Shown: positions 33,110-42,607, numbered from the stretch's first letter. The stretch is DNA of 64,000 nucleotides from Paenibacillus sp. PL91 (GCF_012935325.2 NZ_JABBYG020000010.1:124001-188000), one strand, 5' to 3'. A program made the numbers and translations. Notes: generated by a model from the letters alone, not told the origin.

Positions 33110-34897
33110 GTGTTTTTCTCATTAAGAAGCCGGCTAATGGCCGCTTTCTCTTTGCTGCTGATCGTCCCTTTTATTACGCTTGTGCTCGTGCTAAGTCAAG
33201 AATCGGCAAAGCTTATCCGGCAGTCCATCGAGACCTCGACCTCGCAGACGATCGAGCAATTTGGCTCGCATCTCAATACGTCTATGACCCAGGTTGAGGA
33301 GATTGGCAACCAAGTGATGAGCAACAGGGTGACGCAGGAGTGGATAACCGCTCAAATGAGCCCGGAAAGCACGGTGGAGGAGCGTCTTCTCGCCAAGCAG
33401 AGGCTAATGGAATATGTATCCTCCTATTCGATCAACAATTCCAGCGGCATTTCAATCGGCGTTTTCTCTGACTTCGGGGGCGGCGTATGGACGCAGGATC
33501 GAACATACTTGGAGCAGGATTGGTATAAGTGGTTTACAGAGGAGGACAAGCGCTGGACGAAGGCGCATTCGGACCCCGATCAGGCGGATACGATCATGAA
33601 ATCCAGACTAGTTAACAGTTATTTGCTGCCGTTGGTACAATTGCAATCGTTTACAAAATCAGGATTTGTAAAAATCAATTATCCGACCTCCGTCCTGCGT
33701 GATGCGATTGAGAAAATCCGCTTCGGCAAAACCGGACGTGCCTTCCTGCTCGATACAGACGGAAGCAGCGTGCTTAATCAGCAGGTGCCGGAGGACAGCC
33801 TGTCAATATTGTCGGCAGGCTTAGCAGAAATTAAAGCGGCTCAGAGCGATGCGACGAGCGGCGTGTTTCCGATTAAGCAGGAAAACGACAGCTATTTATT
33901 GTTTTATCGTTATTTTGAGGAGCAGGATTGGTATGTCATTGGAGAGGTGCCTGAGAAAGAGCTATTCATTAAGATCGATCAAATCCGCCGCATGATGCTG
34001 TTTGTTAGCGTCATTTTGCTGCTGCTCATCATTTTTGTTGCCTATTGGCTCTCCTCTGGCATTACGAGGCCGCTAACGTCGATGGCTAGAGCGATGAAGC
34101 ATGTTGAGCGTGGAGAGTTCGCGCAGGCGCTTAGCATGATGCCGTCCGTTCGCACCGGACATAGCGAGGTTGGCTATGTGACGAGAATTTTCGAGAATAT
34201 GACGACTCGCCTGCGTTACTTGATCGAGACGGAATTCGAGACGAATCTGCGCCGCAAAAACGCCGAGTATAAAGCGCTGCTGCTGCAAATCAATCCGCAT
34301 TTTTTTAATAACACGCTAGAAATTATAAGCGGCCTCGCTGCGATGAAAAAAAATGATGTATTAATGGACGCGACGGAAGCGCTTGGCCAAATGATGCGTT
34401 ACTCGCTGAACTTAAATAGCGATTTAGTTAAAGTGAAGGAAGAGATGAACTACATCCGCGATTATTTGTTTATCCTTCAGCTGCGGTACGAGGAGAGGCT
34501 GCATGTCGAGATCGAAGAGGATATGGCGTCGAGCCAGCTGCTGATCGCTAAGTTTATATTGCAGCCGATCGTAGAGAATGCTGTTAAATATAGCTTGGAG
34601 GTGAGCGGTGTGGCGAACCTTTCTCTTCGTGTCAGAACGGAGCAGGATAGGCTTCACATCGCCGTTGCAGATAACGGGATTGGCATGGATGCTGAATTGA
34701 TATCCCAATTGATGGGGGAGCTTAGCGGCAGCAGCGATTCGGTTGATATTTTGTACAGCGGCGGGGATAGCATTGGACTTCGTAATGTGTTGTCACGCTG
34801 TCGACTCTATTATGGGGAACAGCTTGTTGTCAGCATCAAATCAAAGCGTGGCGAAGGAACGGAGATTCAAATCAGTATTCCCGCAGTTAAGGGGTGA
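33110..34897 (+). CDS. YesM-like sensor histidine kinase
   Basis: A 595-residue membrane kinase of the LytS/YesM type. Membrane segments at about 12-30 and 292-312 flank a large extracytoplasmic Cache-like sensor. HAMP (SSGITRPLTSMARAMKHVERG) follows, then the His-kinase box LLLQINPHFFNNTLEII, which has FN where LY is usual, and ATPase motifs VENAVKYS and ADNGIGMD. GTG 33110 follows GAGAGGGGG. It pairs with the overlapping AraC-type regulator. Confidence 0.93.
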   Translation: MFFSLRSRLMAAFSLLLIVPFITLVLVLSQESAKLIRQSIETSTSQTIEQFGSHLNTSMTQVEEIGNQVMSNRVTQEWITAQMSPESTVEERLLAKQRLMEYVSSYSINNSSGISIGVFSDFGGGVWTQDRTYLEQDWYKWFTEEDKRWTKAHSDPDQADTIMKSRLVNSYLLPLVQLQSFTKSGFVKINYPTSVLRDAIEKIRFGKTGRAFLLDTDGSSVLNQQVPEDSLSILSAGLAEIKAAQSDATSGVFPIKQENDSYLLFYRYFEEQDWYVIGEVPEKELFIKIDQIRRMMLFVSVILLLLIIFVAYWLSSGITRPLTSMARAMKHVERGEFAQALSMMPSVRTGHSEVGYVTRIFENMTTRLRYLIETEFETNLRRKNAEYKALLLQINPHFFNNTLEIISGLAAMKKNDVLMDATEALGQMMRYSLNLNSDLVKVKEEMNYIRDYLFILQLRYEERLHVEIEEDMASSQLLIAKFILQPIVENAVKYSLEVSGVANLSLRVRTEQDRLHIAVADNGIGMDAELISQLMGELSGSSDSVDILYSGGDSIGLRNVLSRCRLYYGEQLVVSIKSKRGEGTEIQISIPAVKG

Positions 34898-34902
34898 GAC
34901 AG

Positions 34903-36519
34903 ATGTACAGCATACTATTGGTTGATGATGAAGCGGGTGTACGAAACAGCATAAAAGCAAAAATAGATTGGAACGCGGCAGGCTATCAAATCGAGGCTGA
35001 AGCGTCAAATGGCGAGGAAGCGCTTGAGCTGTTGAAGGCTCGAAAGCTTCCAGATGTACTCATTACGGATATCCGCATGCCTCAGATGGATGGCATTGGG
35101 CTCATTGCTGCCTGCAAGCGGCTGTACCCGTCGCTCAAGATCGTTGTATTGTCCGGCTATTCGGATTACGCCTATATGCAGGCAGCTATTCAAGCTGGCG
35201 TTAAGGATTATTTGCTCAAGCCGGTTGGGCGAAGAGAGCTGACTGCATTGATGGAGAAGCTGTCGGCGGAAATTGCGTTGGAGCAGTCTGATGAACTGCT
35301 GCAAAGAGCGGAGCAGCTTCAAAGAGAGCGGCAGATGTTTGCATTGCAGGAGCAAATGCTGCTTCGGCTTGTGAAGGAGGAGTTCTACAGTCTATTCGTC
35401 ATAAAGGAAAGATTGGAGCAGCTGAGCTTGTCGGCTTTCATCGATGAACTGCTTCAAGTCCGTTTCGTTGCCGTGGAAATGCGAGTGCCTCATGGAAGGC
35501 TCGGCGATGAGCGTGAGCATCTTGATTTGCTGCACATGGCTTTCCAGATGTTATGCCGGGAAACGGCGAACAAGTATACAGGCATTCATCCTTTTTACGA
35601 TGCCAGCCACCCTTCGATGATGCATTTCCTAGTGCAGACTCAGGCGGAGGAAGCATGCCTAGGAGCAGACTTAACGGAACGGTTTGTTCGCCAAATTAAA
35701 ACGAATATACTAAAATATTTGAGGCTCGACTCCGTGATCGGGGTCGGAGAGCCAGTCAGAGGCGTAAAGCAATTCAAAAACGGCTACTCGTCCAGCATGC
35801 TCTCGTGGAGCCGCAGCACGATTCATGGCACGAATGGAGCGGGCGATCAGCAGGTAAAGGATTTGATCGCGGCGTTCTCGCCGGAAATGGAGAGGCAGCT
35901 TGTCGTGTCCGTTGAAAACGGCGACTATAAAGCTTATTCCGCACTCATTGAGCACATTATTCCGCGCGGAATTGATTATCCGATGTTCTCCTTTACGTTT
36001 ATCGCATCGCGTATATTGCTGCTCTTTCATTCCATCGCCAAAAAGTATGAGGCGGGGGACACGGTGCTGCAAAAGCGGCTTTGGGATTGCCAAATGACGA
36101 TCGGCGACTTGCATTCGCGCGAGCAAGTATTAGAGCAGTTGGAGGAGCTTGCCCGCCTTGTGATGAAGGAAGCGATGAAAACGCGCAGCTCAAGCGGCCA
36201 GACGATCGTTAAAGCGATCCAAAAATATGTAGACGACAACTTCGCGTATGAGCTTACGCTGACTTCGCTGGCTGGGATGTTCCATCTGAACGAAACGTAT
36301 TTGTCAGGGCTGTTCAAGCAGCATGTGGGCGTAACGTTCAGCGAATATTTGACGAGCTTACGAATGAACAAGGCGGGTGAGCTGCTGGCGCAAAGCAACC
36401 TCAAGCTGACGGATATCGCGATGCTTGTCGGCATATCCAGCTCCAGCTATTTCAGCACTTCGTTCAGGAAGTTCTATGGGCTGAGCCCTAAGGAATACCG
36501 GGAGCGGCAAAATGAATAA
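34903..36519 (+). CDS. YesN-like response regulator with AraC domain
   Basis: A 538-residue regulator. The receiver domain (about 1-120) shows LLVDDEAG, the phosphoacceptor Asp in VLITDIRMPQMDG and Lys in YLLKPVG. A long middle region has no clear motif. The C-terminal AraC helix-turn-helix pair (about 435-535) includes LNETYLSGLFKQHVGVTF and YFSTSFRKFYGLSPKEYR. ATG 34903 follows AAGGGGTG, which lies across the kinase stop. It probably activates sugar-use genes, perhaps the adjacent binding protein or the fructan locus. Confidence 0.93.
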   Translation: MYSILLVDDEAGVRNSIKAKIDWNAAGYQIEAEASNGEEALELLKARKLPDVLITDIRMPQMDGIGLIAACKRLYPSLKIVVLSGYSDYAYMQAAIQAGVKDYLLKPVGRRELTALMEKLSAEIALEQSDELLQRAEQLQRERQMFALQEQMLLRLVKEEFYSLFVIKERLEQLSLSAFIDELLQVRFVAVEMRVPHGRLGDEREHLDLLHMAFQMLCRETANKYTGIHPFYDASHPSMMHFLVQTQAEEACLGADLTERFVRQIKTNILKYLRLDSVIGVGEPVRGVKQFKNGYSSSMLSWSRSTIHGTNGAGDQQVKDLIAAFSPEMERQLVVSVENGDYKAYSALIEHIIPRGIDYPMFSFTFIASRILLLFHSIAKKYEAGDTVLQKRLWDCQMTIGDLHSREQVLEQLEELARLVMKEAMKTRSSSGQTIVKAIQKYVDDNFAYELTLTSLAGMFHLNETYLSGLFKQHVGVTFSEYLTSLRMNKAGELLAQSNLKLTDIAMLVGISSSSYFSTSFRKFYGLSPKEYRERQNE

Positions 36520-36558
36520 AAATGAGGACAGATGTCCATCGATTTGGAGGTAATAGCG

Positions 36559-37599
36559 ATGTCCTTTATCAATGGAATAGAGCTGTGCCGTCGATTTCAT
36601 AAGGAAATCGTAGAGCCCGTCATGGCGGACAATTACCCGTGCTTGAATTATTCGTCAGCTCTCATCGGTCCAGGCAGCGAGGTGCTTGGTTATGATACGG
36701 AGATGTCCACTGATCATGATTGGGGGCCTCGTGTCTATTTGTTTCTGGGCCGACATGATAGCTTGTATGCGGACCGAATAAAATCCGCTCTGCGGGAGCG
36801 GGCTCCAGAACGATTTTATGGCTTCCCCATTGATCTGAGCACTAGCGTAATTACAACTGTTCCGAGTTTTATTGCAAGTTATCTAGCTGTCGACGAGGAT
36901 GAATGCTTAGAACGATTGGATTGGCTGACCTTTTCTTCGCAGTCCCTTCTTGAAATAACGAGAGGCGAAGTATACAGGGACGACAATGGCGAGCTTGCCG
37001 CATTGCGTAAGCAATACGCGTATTACCCTCACGATATTTGGTTGTACTTAATGGCATCCACCTGGCAGCGGATCGGCCAAGAAGAGCATTTGATGCTTCG
37101 TGCAGGCTTTATCGGCGACGAGCTTGGCTCATCGATTATCGCATCGCGCCTAGTGCGCGATATGATGAATCTTTGCTTTCTCATCGAGCGTCAATATGCC
37201 CCTTACCCCAAATGGTTCGGCACTGCATTCAAGCGTTTAAAATGCTCGGAGCAAATGATGCCTTACCTTTGGACCGTTCAAACGGCAGCAGTATGGAGAG
37301 AACGGGAGTTTGCCTTAAACCATGCTTACAGGCAATTATCCAGCATGCACAACCTGCTGGGGATCACTGAAAAGGTTGCTGATGACGTATCCTTTTTTTA
37401 TGATCGCCCCTTTAAAGTGATGAACGGGGAAGGAATCGCAAGGCTGATTGCTAACGAAATTAAAGATACGGATATTCAACGGCTATCGCAAAATCATTTG
37501 ATTGGCAGCATAGACCAGATTTCAGATAACACAGACTTTAAGAAGATGAGCAGGACGGCTTTAAAGGAGTTATTGAAAGCCGCTTTAACCCGACGATAG
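36559..37599 (+). CDS. DUF4037 protein with nucleotidyltransferase-like N-terminus
   Basis: A 346-residue cytoplasmic protein. The N-terminal segment SALIGPGSEVLGYDTEMSTD followed by HDWGPRVYLF fits the nucleotidyltransferase-like start of DUF4037 proteins (glycine-serine then acidic residues). Function of the family is unknown to me. ATG 36559 has TTTGGAGGTAA ahead of it. It is 39 bp after the regulator gene and may be in the same transcript. Confidence 0.8.
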   Translation: MSFINGIELCRRFHKEIVEPVMADNYPCLNYSSALIGPGSEVLGYDTEMSTDHDWGPRVYLFLGRHDSLYADRIKSALRERAPERFYGFPIDLSTSVITTVPSFIASYLAVDEDECLERLDWLTFSSQSLLEITRGEVYRDDNGELAALRKQYAYYPHDIWLYLMASTWQRIGQEEHLMLRAGFIGDELGSSIIASRLVRDMMNLCFLIERQYAPYPKWFGTAFKRLKCSEQMMPYLWTVQTAAVWREREFALNHAYRQLSSMHNLLGITEKVADDVSFFYDRPFKVMNGEGIARLIANEIKDTDIQRLSQNHLIGSIDQISDNTDFKKMSRTALKELLKAALTRR

Positions 37600-37661
37600 C
37601 GCGAGCCGCTGTCTTCGGTTTTTTTTTCGTTTGATGCGCCGCACTCCTCATATTAAGGAAA

Positions 37662-37681
37662 TCTTTAAGAATTCTTTAGTG
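37662..37681 (+). promoter_or_regulatory. Direct repeats before the BceAB-type genes
   Basis: TCTTTA occurs at 37662 and 37673, 11 nt apart, about 90 nt before the ATPase gene. This spacing suits an OmpR-family regulator, none of which is encoded next to these genes. Confidence 0.35.
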
Positions 37682-37767
37682 TTACATTACGTTTGCTTTA
37701 GGCGTCTTCCTTATACTGAATATTATGGCGGAGCTCTTCAAGCGCCAAGACAGAAGGAGATGCAGCA

Positions 37768-38574
37768 ATGACGACAAAAGCGCCAGTTATCGATATAAGG
37801 CAAATATCCAAAATATACGGAAGCAAGAAAGAGAATCAGGTGTATGCCTTAAACCATATTTCGTTCACGATGCAGGAAGGGGAATTTATTGGCATCATGG
37901 GCGCGTCCGGTTCCGGCAAAACGACGCTGCTGAACGTTATATCAACGCTTGATAATGCGACGGAGGGGACGATCGCCATTGCCGGCACGGATATTACGCG
38001 CATGAAAGCTCATGAGTTGTCTGACTTTCGGGCGCAGCGGCTAGGATTTATTTTTCAAGATTTTAATCTGCTCGACAATCTGACGGTTTTTGAAAATATT
38101 GCGCTGCCCCTGTCCTTGCAGAACGTGCCAGCGAGCGAGATACGCAGCCGGGTTCAGCGTGTGATGGAGAATCTCGGCATTTTAGCGCTGGCGGAGCAAT
38201 ATCCGGCGATGATCTCCGGGGGCCAAAGGCAAAGAACGGCTGCGGCGCGCGCAATCGTTCACGAACCAGCGCTGCTGCTCGGCGACGAGCCAACGGGAGC
38301 GCTCGATTTGAAAAATGCGGTCGGCCTGCTGGAGACGATGAAAAGGCTGAACGAGGAGCAGCGCATTTCGATTCTTATGGTGACCCATGATGCGTTCAGC
38401 GCAAGCTACTGTGGCAGAATTCTGTTCATACAGGATGGAGAGCTGGTGAAGGAGCTGCACCGCACGGGCAGCCGGGAGTCCTTTTACAAGCAAATTCTTG
38501 ATATGCTCGGCGATTATGGGGCATCGGCTGCTGCAGCGGCTGCGGTACAGTGGCATGGATCGGAAAGGCAGTGA
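37768..38574 (+). CDS. BceA-type ABC ATPase
   Basis: A 268-residue ATPase of the MacB/BceA (Peptide-7 exporter) type. Walker A GASGSGKTTLLN, Q-loop FIFQDFNLLDNLTVFENI, signature ISGGQRQR and Walker B LLLGDEPTGALD are visible. A short Ala-rich tail (ASAAAAAAV) is unusual. AGAAGGAG precedes the ATG. With the next gene it should form a transporter giving resistance to cell-wall-active peptides such as bacitracin. No BceRS-type pair adjoins. Confidence 0.93.
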   Translation: MTTKAPVIDIRQISKIYGSKKENQVYALNHISFTMQEGEFIGIMGASGSGKTTLLNVISTLDNATEGTIAIAGTDITRMKAHELSDFRAQRLGFIFQDFNLLDNLTVFENIALPLSLQNVPASEIRSRVQRVMENLGILALAEQYPAMISGGQRQRTAAARAIVHEPALLLGDEPTGALDLKNAVGLLETMKRLNEEQRISILMVTHDAFSASYCGRILFIQDGELVKELHRTGSRESFYKQILDMLGDYGASAAAAAAVQWHGSERQ

Positions 38575-38583
38575 GATGACATC

Positions 38584-40404
38584 ATGTTAATGAAATTAGC
38601 TTTATCCGGTATGAAAAGCAAATACAAGGATTATATCGTGCTTCTCGCGGGACTCGTCATGTCGATCTCCATTTTTTATATGTTTCAGACGATGGCGTGG
38701 AACCGCAGCTTCACGGAAGAGAACGCAATCATTAATTCGATACAGTTAGTGTATATACTAGGCTCGGTGCTGCTCTCGTCGATTACGTTTTTTTACATTC
38801 TTTATGCGAACGGATTTTTGCTTTCGCTGCGCCAGCGTGAATTCGGTCTTTATATGGTGCTCGGTGCGAGAAAAAGCAAAATACGCTCGCTTATGTTTAT
38901 CGAGACGATCGCGCTTGGTTTTATCTCGCTCGCGGCCGGACTTGCGCTTGGGTTCGGGTTGTCCGAGCTTGTCGGACAGCTGATTGCGAAGCAGCTGAAT
39001 GCGAACTTATCCGGCTACCACGCAGTGTATATGCCAGCTGTTTTGTTTACAGCCTTTTTCTTTGTCATCCTGTTCGCTTTGTCTGCCATTTGGAACCAGC
39101 TGAAGCTGGCTCGTTTGCAGGTGCTGCAGCTTGTGCATGGCAGTGTTCAAGCGGACCGGATGTGGCAGAGCAGCTTCTGGAAAGTGCTGCTTGCTGTTGT
39201 AGGGCTCATCGCCTTGGGACTAGGCTATGTTTCTCTGACCTTTATGGAGCAGCTGCGGGAAATTGGTCTGTATACCGCGACCGTCATGACACCGCTCGGC
39301 ACCTATCTGTTGTTCATGACTTTGCTCCCGCCGCTTGTAGCAAAATGGAAAAAAAGCAACAACACGCGCGGAATAAAGGCATTTACTTACGGACAGCTAT
39401 CCTTCCGAATCAATGGCCTAACGAAGCTGCTGGCAACTGTTGCCATGCTGATCGCGCTCGGCGCGGGCGCAATTTCCGGTGGAATGGCTTTCGTAAACGA
39501 TGCCAAAATTAAGGGCGAGAGCTATAGCGTATATGACGCCATTGTGCATGATCCAACAGCTGAAGTGGAGGCTGTTCTTGCTGAAATCCCATTCACGGAG
39601 CGGCTGGAATACCGTTATAAAATCGAGAATGAGCTAATCTATTTCGCAAAGGAAGATCTCGAAAGCCACCGCCCATTTGCAAGTCTGACAAGTAATCAGA
39701 AATACGGCGATCCGCTCAATCGAATTACAGAGGCGCTTCCGACAGGTGCGGACGATAGGGCGACGCCTTATAGTGAGGAGTGGCAAGATTTTTTGTCGCG
39801 GATAACTCCGGACCAGTCATTAAGCTACCGTATTGTCGATGAGCAATCCTTGCAGAAGCTTCAATCAGACGAAAAGGTTATCGTCATCGGAAAGACGAGC
39901 GATTTTTTGGCTAACCGCTCCTCCTGGGAAGCGCTCGACAAGCTTGCAATTGATAAAAATAATGATGATTACATGTCATGGAGCAAGTATCAGTATTACC
40001 AGTATGCCCTTGGCAATGCGACCGGCACCCTCTTCATGGGCTTCTTCCTTGGCATAGCTTTCCTCGCTATGATGGCAAGCTGCTTGATGTTTAAAATTTT
40101 GTCAGGCGCTGCTAAAGACGTCCAGCGTTATGAGATGCTAAGCAAGCTGGGCGTAAGGCGGGAGAAGCTGTCACGCTCGATCTATCATGAGCTGTTCCTC
40201 GTGTTTCTGTTCCCTGGGATCGCCGGTCTCTTGCATGTACTAGTCGGGATGAACCTATTTTCGTTCATTTTGGCCGAGCCGTACTATCGCATCTGGATTC
40301 CAATCGCATTATTTGCTGCTATTTATTCGGGTTACTATCTCTTAACGGTGAGGTTGTATCGGAACATCGTGCTGCCGGGACGGAGCAATACCGCAAGATC
40401 ATAA
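38584..40404 (+). CDS. BceB-type permease (FtsX family)
   Basis: A 606-residue permease with about ten membrane segments in the 1+3+1... pattern of BceB proteins and a large extracytoplasmic loop (about residues 305-475) between late segments, the likely peptide-binding and sensing part. LRQREFGLYMVLGARKSKI is the FtsX-type coupling region, repeated near the end as YEMLSKLGVRREKL. It follows the ATPase by 9 bp and is followed by a strong terminator. Confidence 0.92.
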   Translation: MLMKLALSGMKSKYKDYIVLLAGLVMSISIFYMFQTMAWNRSFTEENAIINSIQLVYILGSVLLSSITFFYILYANGFLLSLRQREFGLYMVLGARKSKIRSLMFIETIALGFISLAAGLALGFGLSELVGQLIAKQLNANLSGYHAVYMPAVLFTAFFFVILFALSAIWNQLKLARLQVLQLVHGSVQADRMWQSSFWKVLLAVVGLIALGLGYVSLTFMEQLREIGLYTATVMTPLGTYLLFMTLLPPLVAKWKKSNNTRGIKAFTYGQLSFRINGLTKLLATVAMLIALGAGAISGGMAFVNDAKIKGESYSVYDAIVHDPTAEVEAVLAEIPFTERLEYRYKIENELIYFAKEDLESHRPFASLTSNQKYGDPLNRITEALPTGADDRATPYSEEWQDFLSRITPDQSLSYRIVDEQSLQKLQSDEKVIVIGKTSDFLANRSSWEALDKLAIDKNNDDYMSWSKYQYYQYALGNATGTLFMGFFLGIAFLAMMASCLMFKILSGAAKDVQRYEMLSKLGVRREKLSRSIYHELFLVFLFPGIAGLLHVLVGMNLFSFILAEPYYRIWIPIALFAAIYSGYYLLTVRLYRNIVLPGRSNTARS

Positions 40405-40410
40405 TAACGA

Positions 40411-40445
40411 ACAGCCTAGGCATAAGCCTAGGCTGTTTTTTTTGC
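40411..40445 (+). terminator. Terminator of the BceAB-type operon
   Basis: Perfect stem ACAGCCTAGGC/GCCTAGGCTGT (40411-40421 with 40426-40436), loop ATAA, then eight or more T. Confidence 0.92.
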
Positions 40446-40531
40446 TTTAGTGACAGCTGAAGTGTTTTTTTGAATGAATACCTTGCATTATAGAGTATTA
40501 TATTTTAAAGTACAACTAGGAGGTGAAAAGG

Positions 40532-40867
40532 ATGGAATTGAACAAAGAGGTGCTTAAGGGTCATATCGATACGCTAATCCTCTCGTTGTTACATAGCAAG
40601 GACAGATATGGGTATGAGCTGGCAAAGCTTGTTCGGGAGAAAAGCGAAAGTCAATTTGATCTGAAAGAAGGCACGCTTTATTTGTCATTAAAGCGTTTGG
40701 AAAACAATAAATGGATCACATCTTATTGGGGCGAAGAACAGGGTCCCGGGGGAAGACGGAAATATTATAAGCTAACTTCGCTTGGTGAAGAGGGCTTTGA
40801 ACAAAAACGTTCGGAGTGGCAATTTTTGAAAAAAATGATGGATTCGTTTATAGGAGGGGGAGAATAA
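40532..40867 (+). CDS. PadR-family transcriptional regulator
   Basis: A 111-residue PadR winged helix: ILSLLHSKDRYGYELAKLV, then KEGTLYLSLKRLENNKWI and GPGGRRKYYKLTSLG, the wing. AGGAGGTG precedes ATG 40532; a GTG at 40523 lies inside that site. It is 1 bp from the next membrane protein gene, an arrangement in which PadR usually controls its partner. Confidence 0.94.
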   Translation: MELNKEVLKGHIDTLILSLLHSKDRYGYELAKLVREKSESQFDLKEGTLYLSLKRLENNKWITSYWGEEQGPGGRRKYYKLTSLGEEGFEQKRSEWQFLKKMMDSFIGGGE

Positions 40868-40868
40868 G

Positions 40869-41693
40869 ATGGGTCAAATTGAGCTGTTTGTAGACTCGGT
40901 CTATAAAAATGCAGGAGGAAACAAGAAAGAGATCCAAGAATTAAAGGCGGAAATGAAAAACCATTTGCTAGAGGCCGTCCATGAATTGAAAATAGAAGGA
41001 AAATCAGAGCAGGATGCGATAGCGATTGCGATCGAACGATTCGGCGGGGAAAAGGAAATGCGCGTTGTTGTCGGCCAATTGTTTAAAGCACAGAAAATTT
41101 TCGCTAAAAGGGTGCTGTATATCGCTTTTGCCTTTCTTCTTATTAGTCTGGTGGCGTCTGGCGTGATATGGAAGGTTGAAACGGATAATAGAGCTGAAAA
41201 CGCTGCTATTTCTAGATCCTTGTATGATGTGCTAGACAAACAAGCAGTCATTTCAGAGCAGACGGACAAGACCATTAAAGCTATAGTAAGAGATGCAAAA
41301 CAAATTACAAACGTTCAAATCTATAAGACGAGCGAGGTCAAAACAGTAACAGCTGAGGGCAGCGTATCTTACTTCAATCATCAAGCAGAGCCTATCTATC
41401 GGTACGTTAGAGAAATGCGGCCTTCTTCCGTAATGGACTTCTATTATGCGCAGAGCGATAAATGGTTTATCCATTTGGAGTCCAAAAATCTGGCTACGCT
41501 AGTTGGTTACCTTCTCACAGCAGGCATTGCGATTTATGCGGTTTTATTTACGATTTGGGCTACGATCAATGCCTATCACCATCAACGCTTGAACGCCGGC
41601 TGGATCATCGGTTTTGCTTTATTCAATGTGCTGGGCTACCTTGCGTATTTTTTAGTAGGCATAAAGGCGAGGCGCAGTAATATCATAAGCTGA
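40869..41693 (+). CDS. Membrane protein with permease-prefix domain
   Basis: A 274-residue protein. The N-terminal 75 residues (IELFVDSVYKN ... ELKAEMKNHLLEAVHEL ... AIAIERFGGEKEMR) match the cytoplasmic prefix domain found on DUF1700/permease-type partners of PadR. One membrane segment follows (about 80-97), then an extracytoplasmic region of about 110 residues and two more membrane segments near the end (about 207-230, 240-262). Exact role unknown; likely envelope-stress related. Confidence 0.75.
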   Translation: MGQIELFVDSVYKNAGGNKKEIQELKAEMKNHLLEAVHELKIEGKSEQDAIAIAIERFGGEKEMRVVVGQLFKAQKIFAKRVLYIAFAFLLISLVASGVIWKVETDNRAENAAISRSLYDVLDKQAVISEQTDKTIKAIVRDAKQITNVQIYKTSEVKTVTAEGSVSYFNHQAEPIYRYVREMRPSSVMDFYYAQSDKWFIHLESKNLATLVGYLLTAGIAIYAVLFTIWATINAYHHQRLNAGWIIGFALFNVLGYLAYFLVGIKARRSNIIS

Positions 41694-41722
41694 AATAAAA
41701 CGCTTAGAAAGGAGAACCGCAT

Positions 41723-42478
41723 ATGTTTGCTGCTGATGAAATTTTAAGAGTATGGAGAAAATTCGATAGGTTTCCAATGGAAACATTAACAAAAGCTTGG
41801 TTCTATAAACAGAATACCGCAAAAAAACAAAGAGAAGTAACTCTCATGAAGGAGCATTACGAGCGATATGGCATAACGGGCAATTGTTTTGACCTCACCA
41901 TTTGGCTGCTGCATGAGTTTGAAAATGAGGGTATTGAAGCTTATCCCGTTGGTCATGATCTTGGAACACCGGATGCACACGTTGCTGTAATAGCGAAAGA
42001 TGAGAAAGGGAAACGTTATTTTTGCGATTTAGGAGACCAGTGGCTAAACCCAATCCAAATAGAAGCGGGCAGTGAGCATAAATATAAAGGTTTCTTTCCT
42101 GCGGCAGAAATCCAAGTGAATGCAGAAGGTGATTTGTTCACCGTTCATTACCATAGACCAAACGGGAAAATGAGTAAGCAAAGCTTTGATCTTACCAAGA
42201 TTAATAGCTTTGATTTATGGAGAGCTGCTGAAATATCCCAAAATACGATAAAAACGATACCTTTGTTAGAATGCAGGATTCCCTATAAGGCTGAAACCGC
42301 ACATTGGGAATTTTACAATTGGGGAAGTATTCTAAGCACAACAGAAGGATTAGTTGATGAGCCAAAAACAGAAGATATTGAACAATGGTGTTTGAGAATA
42401 AATCAAAAAACGGGATATGATAAAAAATTTCTCTCCGAAGCCTTACAGATTTATAGAGATATGCGATATACCCATTAA
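41723..42478 (+). CDS. Unrecognised protein, possible NAT/transglutaminase fold
   Basis: A 251-residue soluble protein that I do not recognise by name. GNCFDLTIWLLHEFENEGI, DAHVAVIA and YFCDLGDQW supply Cys, His and Asp in the order and spacing of arylamine N-acetyltransferase or transglutaminase-like catalytic triads (inference). Base use is clearly AT-richer than its neighbours (AAA, TTT, ATA codons), suggesting acquisition by transfer. GAAAGGAG precedes the ATG. A terminal-inverted-repeat element begins 6 bp after the stop. Confidence 0.7.
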   Translation: MFAADEILRVWRKFDRFPMETLTKAWFYKQNTAKKQREVTLMKEHYERYGITGNCFDLTIWLLHEFENEGIEAYPVGHDLGTPDAHVAVIAKDEKGKRYFCDLGDQWLNPIQIEAGSEHKYKGFFPAAEIQVNAEGDLFTVHYHRPNGKMSKQSFDLTKINSFDLWRAAEISQNTIKTIPLLECRIPYKAETAHWEFYNWGSILSTTEGLVDEPKTEDIEQWCLRINQKTGYDKKFLSEALQIYRDMRYTH

Positions 42479-42483
42479 TGAAA

Positions 42484-42607
42484 AGGGCTGTCTCAAAAGT
42501 GGGAACACCCCGATTTATAAGCGAAGGGACCTCTTAACCCACTGCTAAGTGGGGACGAGGTCGAAGTGGAGCATAAAAAATCATGAATTGGCTTTTGGGA
42601 CAGCCCT
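42484..42607. repeat. MITE-like element with terminal inverted repeats
   Basis: AGGGCTGTCTCAAAAG (42484-42499) and CTTTTGGGACAGCCCT (42592-42607) are inverted copies with one mismatch. The interior holds a further stem (CCCACT/AGTGGG flanked by ACCTC/GAGGT) and no coding region. The ends resemble transposon termini. No clear target duplication is seen. It could also fold to terminate the upstream gene. Confidence 0.55.

Noticed and set aside
37600..37632. Terminator after the DUF4037 gene
   Set aside because: A T run is present, but the stem before it is imperfect and short.
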